A stretch of 64,000 nucleotides of DNA, from assembly GCA_017522065.1 (NCBI GenBank), contig JAFXAD010000062.1:1-64000 (forward strand), written 5' to 3'. Positions 57,081 to 64,000 of this stretch are shown in pieces. Each line of letters opens with the position of its first letter. Within the stretch, counting starts at the first letter, position 1. This stretch comes from Bacteroidales bacterium. Its GTDB lineage: Bacteria; Bacteroidota; Bacteroidia; Bacteroidales; P3. The notes below the pieces were generated by a model. The model had not been told where the DNA came from, made no database searches, and saw only the letters and a program-made list of their open reading frames with translations. A program made the translations under genes and the position numbers.

Positions 57081-57718
57081 AACTCTTACACTCAGCCATT
57101 TTCATAGTTTTTCTGTTGTCGTTTTCCACCCTTTCGGCACAACATCGCGGAAAGAACAGCAACCGCCAATTCGACCTCGAAATGCGTGCCGGGGCCAACT
57201 TCTGCCAGATTGACGGTGACGAATCCGGCAACTTCAACAAGATAGGATTCCACGCCTCGGTGGGCACTTCGTTCCCGCTAAGCGATGACGACAGATGGCG
57301 CTTTGTCGTCGAACTGGGTCTGACACAGAAGGGTTCCCGTATCGACAACAACAATATAGACAGGCACATATCGCTGACTTATGTAGAAGTACCGCTAATG
57401 GTCGCCTATGATTTTATGGAGCGCCAACAATTGCGCATCGCTGCTGGTGTGGCACCAGCAATACTTGCAAAATCCAATGTGACAACCGACGGCTCACACG
57501 ACCAATTACAATCAGACAATTACAAACGCCTCGACTTGCTGCCGCTTTGCATATCGCTGCGTTACAGATTCACCGACACGTTTGGCTTCGACATTCGTCT
57601 GTACAATTCGCTCCTGAACATAGCCAACGAGAACGGCACAGGCACATATCGCATCTTCCGTAGCAACAAAGGACAGTTCAACCGCTTAATTCAGGCAGGC
57701 TTGACTCTTAATTTTTAA
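57077..57718 (+). CDS. Outer-membrane beta-barrel protein (PorT-like)
   Basis: This 213-residue protein has a signal peptide (cleavage near LSAQH), then strands typical of the PorT/outer-membrane barrel family: [43 protein letters not shown] and a final [12 protein letters not shown]. The DGD motif near the start and the aromatic end fit that family. It overlaps rfaE2 by 4 bp. Function is unknown. Confidence 0.88.
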   Translation: MKLLHSAIFIVFLLSFSTLSAQHRGKNSNRQFDLEMRAGANFCQIDGDESGNFNKIGFHASVGTSFPLSDDDRWRFVVELGLTQKGSRIDNNNIDRHISLTYVEVPLMVAYDFMERQQLRIAAGVAPAILAKSNVTTDGSHDQLQSDNYKRLDLLPLCISLRYRFTDTFGFDIRLYNSLLNIANENGTGTYRIFRSNKGQFNRLIQAGLTLNF

Positions 57719-57764
57719 GACAAAACAATTAATAAGTAATATTATAAAAACCACAAGGTACAAT

Positions 57765-58697
57765 ATGACACACACTCGCTGCTTAATCATCGGATCCGGT
57801 CCTGCAGGCTACACAGCAGGCATCTATACTGGTCGTGCCGACCTCAAACCTCTGCTCTACGAAGGCATCCAACCTGGCGGACAGCTTACAATAACCACTG
57901 AAATAGAGAACTTTCCTGGCTATCCCGAAGGCATTTCGGGTACCGACATGATGGCCGACCTGCGCAAACAGGCTCTTCGCTTCGGAACAGAGATGCACCA
58001 GGGTGCCATACAAAAAATCGACCTTTCCAAACGGCCTTTCATAGCCACCGACGATAAAGGCGAAACCATTGAGGCTGAGACGGTAATCGTTGCAACTGGT
58101 GCCTCGGCACGTTGGCTCGGACTCGAAAGCGAAAAGAAATTCTACGGACAGGGTGTCTCGGCTTGCGCCACATGCGACGGCTTCTTCTACAAGAACCTTG
58201 AAGTCGCTGTTGTAGGAGGCGGCGACACTGCCTGCGAAGAGGCTTCTTACCTTGCCACCCTCTGCAAAAAAGTGTATCAGATAGTGCGTCGTGACGAACT
58301 ACGTGCATCAAAAGCAATGCAACACAGAGTATTGAACAATCCCAAAATTGAGGTGCTTTGGAACAGCGTCACACAAGAAATAGTAGGCAACGACATGGAT
58401 GGTGTCGTAGGTGCCGACATCAAAAACGTAAAGACCGGTGAGGTCAAACGCCTTGACATTGCAGGGTTCTTTGTCGCTATCGGACATAAACCCAACACCG
58501 ATTTCCTTGACGGACAATTGGAACTCGACGACGCTGGCTACATCAAAGTTCAGAACCCCAGCAGCGCCACAAATATTCCCGGTGTTTTTGCCGCAGGCGA
58601 TGTTTGCGACCCCAACTATCGCCAAGCTTGCGTGGCAGCAGCCAAAGGATGCGTGGCCGGCATCGACGTTGAGCGTTTCCTGCACAGCCAAGAATAA
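57765..58697 (+). CDS. trxB: Thioredoxin reductase
   Basis: This NADPH flavoprotein reduces thioredoxin. The 310-residue protein has the FAD motif IIGSGPAGYTAG, the redox-active pair Cys134-Cys137 in ACATCDGFF, the NADPH motif VVGGGDTACEEA and the C-terminal VFAAGDVCDPNYRQ. Its length and order are those of the low-molecular-weight bacterial enzyme. It is 46 bp after the barrel gene and 63 bp before the porin. Confidence 0.97.
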   Translation: MTHTRCLIIGSGPAGYTAGIYTGRADLKPLLYEGIQPGGQLTITTEIENFPGYPEGISGTDMMADLRKQALRFGTEMHQGAIQKIDLSKRPFIATDDKGETIEAETVIVATGASARWLGLESEKKFYGQGVSACATCDGFFYKNLEVAVVGGGDTACEEASYLATLCKKVYQIVRRDELRASKAMQHRVLNNPKIEVLWNSVTQEIVGNDMDGVVGADIKNVKTGEVKRLDIAGFFVAIGHKPNTDFLDGQLELDDAGYIKVQNPSSATNIPGVFAAGDVCDPNYRQACVAAAKGCVAGIDVERFLHSQE

Positions 58698-58760
58698 ACA
58701 TATTTGAAAACCAAAGTGTTCGATAAATTTCTAATTCACGAATTAACGATATTCAAGAAG

Positions 58761-60965
58761 ATGAAAAAAACAATCAAACTGCTTATTGCTGTCACTTTGG
58801 TTTTCATTTTTCAACCTTTTGGCTCTAACGCACTGAAGGCGCAGCAAAGAATCACACAAGCTAGGCCAACGGTCTCATCGTCAAGCAACAACACCTACAA
58901 CAATTCTTATTCGCCCTACGACGAGAACAACAATCCCGATTCCATCCAGAACAGCACTCCGGAAGGCATCATATTTGATGTTGACGACGAAGCAGATTCT
59001 GTACTGCGTTCAAAGGTACTCTTTTTCCCGATGTCTCACAGGGCTGTCAAAATATATGACATTGGGAATCCGTCGTTTGATCCGACTGGTGCTCAACTAC
59101 ATAATCCTGCGCATAGTCTTGACGGCAACTACTACCTCGACCTTGGTGCACTTGGACAATCGCAAATATCATTGTTCCCTGAAATAGGCTTGGCAACAAC
59201 CGGAATGCTGTTTCCATACGATGCATTCAATAACCCCTCGCCCGTATATCGGGGTGATTTGCATCACAATAAACTTTTTCAAACCCAAACTCCATACACT
59301 ATGCTCTCGTATGGTAGTTCGTTGAACAAAGACTACCAAATCGGCATTGTGCACACTCAAAACATCACTCCTCGCTGGAACATGGCATTCATGTACGACC
59401 TGGTGAGCCGCGACGGACTGTACACTAACAGCGAAGTGACAAATCATGTCATCGATATAACGACCAACTACTATTCCGCCGATGCCCGCTACCAACTGCA
59501 GGCAGCCGTTAGCCTCAACAGACTACGGCAACAAGAAAACGGCGGTGTGCAGAACGACACGACCTGCTGGAGCTACACCCGACGCACAGGCGTCCCAGTA
59601 AACATGTATGCCGCACAAAACCAATGGCGTGACTTCGAAATAAACGTACACCAATCTTTCAATACCGTACGACAATTCGAGTACCACCGTCCGATAATGA
59701 AATCGTTTACCGATACCATAACCGTTCTTGGCGACACCGCGAAAGGAGAGCCTCTTAATGCAATACAAATCACACATTTCGACTCAATTATCGGATTCGA
59801 TACCCTATTGCCACGCACACCTCACACTTACAACACAGGTGTTTTCGCTCTCGACATCAAATTATCGCGCCATCGGCGCATTTTCTACGACAGCCAGGCC
59901 GACAGCTGGTTCTATAACTATTCAGCCCTCGACTCTTCTTTCATCTACGACTCCTCATCACATTGGAATGTGTCGACCGAACTGTATTGGACCAACGACG
60001 CCTTCATGTCCCACAAATGGAAAAACCCTTTCATTGTCTCCTTTGGCGTACGCCCCGAATACAACAGATTGCAATACGCCACAACGCAATCGAGCATAAA
60101 CGAGTTCAACATCAGCCCATTTGCATCCACATCGCTTGATTTTGGCATTGTTAACTTAAAAGCAGAGGCTAATGCTGTTACCGGCGGACGCCGCAACGGT
60201 GATTACAGACTGAACGCCAACCTGTCAACAAAAGCCGGCAAAAACAGCCTTTTCGAAATCGCCGCTTTCAGTCAAGCCTCAGTGCCGCAACTGGTATATT
60301 ACCATAACGAAGGCGCATACAATTGGGACATTCAATCTTACAACAAGATAAAAGAGCAACAATTGTCCATAAGATACCGCCTGCAGCGCCCCGACACATT
60401 GCGCGGACACATACGTCATATCGAAACAAACTCTGCTGTATCGCTACTTAGCGACAATGTATGGTTTGGAGACAATATGCGACCAGTGCAGGGCGATGCT
60501 TCTGCCGTTTTGCTGCAAAGTCGCTTGTCGGCACATATTCAGTTTGGATGGTTCAACATTGCCATGCAGCAAATGCTGCAATACAGCACTGATACCGAGG
60601 TAATTCGAGTACCGCTTTTTGCATCGAAAAACAGCCTTTATGCTGACTTCACTCTCTTCCATGGTGCTCTTCGTGCACAGACCGGTGTGGATGTCCGTTA
60701 CCATACGCGTTACTACGCCGATGCATGGAACCCCGTACTTGGGGCTTTTTATCGGCAGGACAAACAAGAAGTCGGCAACTATCTCGTTACCGACTTCTGG
60801 ATAAACCTGCAGGTCAAGAGGGCAACCATATACCTCAAGGCCAGCCACTTCAATGCACCTCTTGAAGAATTATTGAAATTCGACCCCAACTATTTCAGCC
60901 TTCCCCACTATCCGTTGGAGGACTTTGGCCTGTACTGGGGTGTTGTCTGGAAGTTTTTCAACTAA
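58761..60965 (+). CDS. Putative outer-membrane porin (Bacteroidota putative-porin family)
   Basis: This 734-residue protein from the ATG at 58761 has a signal peptide (cleavage near LKAQQ). It has a disordered Ser/Asn-rich start, then a long alternation of beta strands: YSYGSSLNKDYQIGIVHTQN, WNMAFMYDLVSRDG, SSINEFNISPFASTSLDF. It ends VVWKFFN. The overall pattern is that of the PF14121 putative porins. An earlier in-frame ATG at 58704 would put 19 odd residues before the signal peptide. Its stop overlaps the convergent GTPase gene by 4 bp. Confidence 0.88.
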   Translation: MKKTIKLLIAVTLVFIFQPFGSNALKAQQRITQARPTVSSSSNNTYNNSYSPYDENNNPDSIQNSTPEGIIFDVDDEADSVLRSKVLFFPMSHRAVKIYDIGNPSFDPTGAQLHNPAHSLDGNYYLDLGALGQSQISLFPEIGLATTGMLFPYDAFNNPSPVYRGDLHHNKLFQTQTPYTMLSYGSSLNKDYQIGIVHTQNITPRWNMAFMYDLVSRDGLYTNSEVTNHVIDITTNYYSADARYQLQAAVSLNRLRQQENGGVQNDTTCWSYTRRTGVPVNMYAAQNQWRDFEINVHQSFNTVRQFEYHRPIMKSFTDTITVLGDTAKGEPLNAIQITHFDSIIGFDTLLPRTPHTYNTGVFALDIKLSRHRRIFYDSQADSWFYNYSALDSSFIYDSSSHWNVSTELYWTNDAFMSHKWKNPFIVSFGVRPEYNRLQYATTQSSINEFNISPFASTSLDFGIVNLKAEANAVTGGRRNGDYRLNANLSTKAGKNSLFEIAAFSQASVPQLVYYHNEGAYNWDIQSYNKIKEQQLSIRYRLQRPDTLRGHIRHIETNSAVSLLSDNVWFGDNMRPVQGDASAVLLQSRLSAHIQFGWFNIAMQQMLQYSTDTEVIRVPLFASKNSLYADFTLFHGALRAQTGVDVRYHTRYYADAWNPVLGAFYRQDKQEVGNYLVTDFWINLQVKRATIYLKASHFNAPLEELLKFDPNYFSLPHYPLEDFGLYWGVVWKFFN

Positions 60966-62224
60966 AACACGTCGACCAAGCATTTGTCCAATGCCGCAGC
61001 AATAGCTTCGCGGTCAAGATTCTGACCTATGAAGACAAGTTTCTGCATGCGGTCACCGTAATGGTCGTCCCAATCGCGCTGCAAATCGGGATTGCGCTGC
61101 ATGAATTCCCACAGCTCTTCGTCGGGCATCGTAGCGTACCACTGGCCTGAATCGCGCAGCGAGACTTGCTTTCCTGCCTGTTCAAAAAGATAGCACGTGT
61201 CGGGTTCCGACACAAACCAGCAAATACCTTTAGCACGAATGACACTCGATGGCCATTGGCGAGCCACGAAGTCATCGAATCGACCTATATTCATCGGCTT
61301 GCGGCGATAATAAACGAATGTTCCTATACCGTATTCTTCTGCCTCGCCTTCATCATGGTGGTGATGGGGATGATGGTGGTGGTCGGAATCATGGTGATGA
61401 TGCTCTCCGTCATGATGCTCATCCTCGTCGTGGTCATGGTCATGATCTTCATCGTGGTCATCATCATGCTCTTCATCGTAGTCCTCTTCGTGATGGTTTT
61501 CAATCTCATCAATCCATGCCGCCGATGTAGCGACCTTGTCGAAATCGAACATGTTAGTGTACAACAGCTTGTCGAAATCGACATCGCAATAGTCACACTC
61601 TATTATCTCGGCCTTGGGCTGAAGTGCTCTGATAATGCCATGTATACGGCTCAATTCGTCGGGCGAGACTTCGGAAGCCTTGTTGAGCAAAATGATATTG
61701 CAGAATTCAATCTGCTGGATGACAAGATTCTCTATATCATCTTCATCCAAATTGGGTCGCAACAAGTTATTACCTCCGGCAAACTCGTCCTTCATACGCA
61801 ATGCGTCGACAACTGTGACGATACTGTCGACTACCGGAATCCCGTCGCGTACATACTCTGCACCCATTGTCGGTATCGAACAGATTGTCTGAGCAATAGG
61901 TGCCGGCTCGCATATTCCGCTGGCTTCAATGACTATATAGTCGAAGCGGTGCTGGCTGACCACATCACGCAATTGTTCGACCAAATCCATCTTCAGAGTA
62001 CAGCAGATGCAGCCGTTCTGCAGTGCCACAAGGTTGTCGTCCTTTTTACCTACTATGCCACCTTTTTCGATGAGGTCGGCATCGATGTTGACTTCTCCTA
62101 TATCGTTGACAATGACGGCAAACTTAATGCCGCGACGGTTGTTGAGAATTCTGTTGAGTAGAGTAGTTTTTCCGCTGCCAAGATAACCCGTAAGCAGCAA
62201 TACCGGTGTAGTATTATTCTTCAT
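60962..62224 (-). CDS. CobW/YjiA-type GTPase with His-rich segment, putative metallochaperone
   Basis: This G3E-family GTPase of 420 residues probably delivers a metal such as Zn2+ to a client enzyme. The P-loop GYLGSGKT is at residues 13-20, and the metal-binding CICC motif (Cys72, Cys74, Cys75) stands in the NGCICCTLKMDL region. A His/Asp/Glu-rich block of about 45 residues (about 246-292) precedes the CobW C-terminal domain. The client is unknown. It is convergent with the porin gene. Expression under metal shortage is plausible, but no Zur-like box was found. Confidence 0.94.
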   Translation of the reverse strand: MKNNTTPVLLLTGYLGSGKTTLLNRILNNRRGIKFAVIVNDIGEVNIDADLIEKGGIVGKKDDNLVALQNGCICCTLKMDLVEQLRDVVSQHRFDYIVIEASGICEPAPIAQTICSIPTMGAEYVRDGIPVVDSIVTVVDALRMKDEFAGGNNLLRPNLDEDDIENLVIQQIEFCNIILLNKASEVSPDELSRIHGIIRALQPKAEIIECDYCDVDFDKLLYTNMFDFDKVATSAAWIDEIENHHEEDYDEEHDDDHDEDHDHDHDEDEHHDGEHHHHDSDHHHHPHHHHDEGEAEEYGIGTFVYYRRKPMNIGRFDDFVARQWPSSVIRAKGICWFVSEPDTCYLFEQAGKQVSLRDSGQWYATMPDEELWEFMQRNPDLQRDWDDHYGDRMQKLVFIGQNLDREAIAAALDKCLVDVF

Positions 62225-62304
62225 TTTATCAGTCTTTTAGTCTTAAAAAGCCAACGGATAACGAGACTGCAGCGTTTTTATTGCCCCAAAAGTCAAGACG
62301 AAAC

Positions 62305-62336
62305 AAAAAAAGCCAATCAAATTTCTTTGATTGGCT
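62305..62336 (-). terminator. Rho-independent terminator of the lipoprotein gene
   Basis: Read on the minus strand, AGCCAATCAAA pairs with TTTGATTGGCT around a 4-nt loop and is followed by seven T. It ends the transcript of the gene at 62451. The rest of the 226-bp gap shows no gene. Confidence 0.9.
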
Positions 62337-62450
62337 CGGAATGAATGTCATTATGAAAAAAGTGTCAATAAAAGTGTCTATAACAGAATTTTGAAGTTCG
62401 TTGGCTGTAATGTCATTGTGTTTTAAATCGCTTTGTCAACGTGCGGGTTT

Positions 62451-63584
62451 TCACATTCGGTGGAAGACCAGGTCGTAATCTCCCATGTGCCAAACCACCA
62501 AATCATCAGATACTAAGTCCACTCCATAGTTGTTGTCTGCATCACCCGACATGCTGATATTGAAGTTTTCGTCGCTTCCGGGAGTGTTCGAATTGCCAAC
62601 GCTGATGATATTGAATAGTCCGCCAATGGATGACAAAAAGCCCGACTGCATTGCTTCACTGAACTGGATTGCCATCTGTCCGTCGAAAGAATAGGAGGTC
62701 GTGTCCATGGTTGTCTTGTCGACATGCATGACGATACTGAAGCCATTCTCCTCGCACACCCAAGTCTCATACTGTGAAGTCTCACTGAAATTCAACTGAT
62801 TATTCACGTTGTAGAGAGGAACCATTGAGAATGAGGGCGACATGAAACAGTATGCTGGTGCTGTGGTTATTGCAAAATGGCGTCCGTTCTGTGCCGAATC
62901 GGAAATCAAACTATTCATATAAATGTATGTCCATGCAGGATTTACGCTCATGCCAGAATCTGCGGGATTGAAATACTTGTAGTTGTTCACTCCGATATTG
63001 ACATCGATTCCGAATCCACCTATGGCTGAGGTCACATACATCTTGTGCAAGACGGTGTCGACAGTCATGATGATAGTATAATCGCCCATGACGTCACTTA
63101 TGGGGCAAACGTATGTCTTGATCTGGCCTGCCATTGATGGAGGCAGCGAATAGGCATAGCCGCTCCACGTACCAGTCTTGCTGTCATAGTCCATCACGAC
63201 CGTCAAGCCTGCCTCTTCCATACGGCGGCACCAGTTCTTCATCTCCTCACGACTATTGGTCTTGATGTTGTTCGACTCCTTGGTCGAAGATTTGGCCTTC
63301 ATCGCGCCAGAATGCGGGTTACTGAACTGCGCATTGTCGGTATTATAGAATGTGACAGTGTTGCCCGAAGCGACATAGTCACAAAACCGGTCAAGCATAT
63401 TATCCCACTCCTCGTCGCTCAGCGAGAGTTGTGTCGGAGCCGACATCGAACCGGCATAGGTGTCCGAGTTCTGCACAGCGTATATTATTCTGTGGGTTGA
63501 TTCCTGTTTTTCGGTATGATTGCACGAACCCAAAAAAGTGATGGCGAATAGAGCAACCGTAATGATTCTAAATGTATTTTTCAT
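62451..63584 (-). CDS. Lipoprotein of unknown function
   Basis: This 377-residue protein has a lipoprotein signal (ITFLGSCNHTE, Cys21). The rest is Asp/Asn/Ser/Thr- and Tyr-rich with beta-strand character (GDYTIIMTVDTVLHKMYV, YSFDGQMAIQF). I do not recognise the family. It follows the partial gene at the right edge by 16 bp, so the two are probably cotranscribed. Confidence 0.8.
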   Translation of the reverse strand: MKNTFRIITVALFAITFLGSCNHTEKQESTHRIIYAVQNSDTYAGSMSAPTQLSLSDEEWDNMLDRFCDYVASGNTVTFYNTDNAQFSNPHSGAMKAKSSTKESNNIKTNSREEMKNWCRRMEEAGLTVVMDYDSKTGTWSGYAYSLPPSMAGQIKTYVCPISDVMGDYTIIMTVDTVLHKMYVTSAIGGFGIDVNIGVNNYKYFNPADSGMSVNPAWTYIYMNSLISDSAQNGRHFAITTAPAYCFMSPSFSMVPLYNVNNQLNFSETSQYETWVCEENGFSIVMHVDKTTMDTTSYSFDGQMAIQFSEAMQSGFLSSIGGLFNIISVGNSNTPGSDENFNISMSGDADNNYGVDLVSDDLVVWHMGDYDLVFHRM

Positions 63585-63600
63585 GTTCTTGTCCCATTTT

Positions 63601-64000
63601 TTACTTGTTCATCATCAAATTCATCTGATAGTCCATAAGGCTTTCGTATTGCAGTGAGTTGTTCAACAGATAAAAGCACACCGTTTTCTTGGATGGAGAC
63701 GCGATAGCCTTGCAGCACGATTTACCGTCCCATTTGATACGGGTTTCAGGTTTGTTAAGTTTGCCAGTCCATGTTGTAACTCCTTTCTGACTTCTTATGT
63801 CGAACTCCTTACAGAGTTGATTCCAAGCATTTGCGTTGTCTGCGACAACGATGACCACGTCGACTTTAACGCTGTCATTGAGTTTAAATCCCTCGACTTT
63901 AGCCACTGTCAGATCCGTACGCGAATCATAAAGGTCATACAGCATTTGTGCAGCCTTCACCCGATGCGGTGTCTGTGCGTCGACCAAAGCCGGTATGGAG
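63601..64000 (-). CDS. C-terminal part of a protein of unknown function, cut by the window edge
   Basis: The frame remains open to the right edge, so the start is outside the window; a TTG at 63987 is unlikely to be the true start. The visible 133 codons have alternating strands and helices (VKVDVVIVVADNANAWNQLC, WDGKSCCKAIAS) and end MDYQMNLMMNK. No family was recognised. It probably forms an operon with the lipoprotein gene. Confidence 0.7.
   Translation of the reverse strand, partial: SIPALVDAQTPHRVKAAQMLYDLYDSRTDLTVAKVEGFKLNDSVKVDVVIVVADNANAWNQLCKEFDIRSQKGVTTWTGKLNKPETRIKWDGKSCCKAIASPSKKTVCFYLLNNSLQYESLMDYQMNLMMNK

Overview
The window reads as a chromosomal segment of an uncultured Bacteroidales (Bacteroidota) of roughly 50% GC. 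The evidence is a C10 peptidase with a type IX secretion sorting domain, the TamL lipoprotein, the Bacteroidota-type promoter (TTTG, about 19 bp, TAnnTTTG) in front of many genes, an exbB-x-exbD-exbD cluster, WG-repeat and putative-porin families, and an SRP RNA with a cyanobacterial/plastid-like apical loop. Most genes are ordinary housekeeping or envelope genes. No phage, IS transposase, CRISPR array, rRNA or tRNA was found.

Layout. 0-9 kb: nfeD and an inositol monophosphatase (minus strand), a GNAT acetyltransferase, mltG, the SRP RNA, a ZIP metal transporter, a GT2 glycosyltransferase with a degenerate sugar-transferase tail, and prfB. 8.6-13.5 kb, minus strand: aqpZ, hrpB, proS. 13.7-21.7 kb: secreted and envelope proteins (Ser/Arg/Gly-rich protein, alkaline phosphatase, outer-membrane protein, waaA, tamL) and a polyprenyl synthase. 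21.9-25.1 kb: ExbB/ExbD energy-transduction cluster and trmN6. 25-35 kb: clpB, C10 peptidase, glyA, WG-repeat protein. 35-39 kb: a four-helix-bundle (S23-like) protein, pyrC, a small secreted protein, aspA. 39.4-45.6 kb: complete nqrABCDEF. 46.9-50.7 kb: frd/sdhCAB. 50.9-64 kb: hypothetical proteins, corA, a 5-formyl-THF cyclo-ligase operon, panD, a flippase-like protein, an rfaE2-like gene, trxB, a porin, a CobW-type GTPase, and lipoproteins running off the right edge.

Functionally, aspA (aspartate to fumarate), nqrA-F (NADH to quinone with Na+ export) and frdCAB (quinol to fumarate) lie within 13 kb and could together form a Na+-coupled fumarate respiratory chain.

The most unusual property is a set of short dispersed tandem-repeat families that fill operon junctions and have also entered reading frames. 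Family A (CACATCTCA/CTCCGTTCTC) lies between genes and inside pyrC and nqrF. Family B (AACCCATTA/CCCTCAA) precedes mltG, nqrE and prfB and lies inside the GT2 gene. Family C (CGTTTTCGT, with a 53-bp unit) lies in nqrE-nqrF and frdA-frdB and inside nqrB. Several nqr and frd junctions carry a different tract. In addition, three copies of a non-coding, MITE-like element with ACCTCTAA/TTAGAGGT ends were found (27981-28235, 50672-50785, 53169-53386). These repeats are the best candidates for something not previously described.
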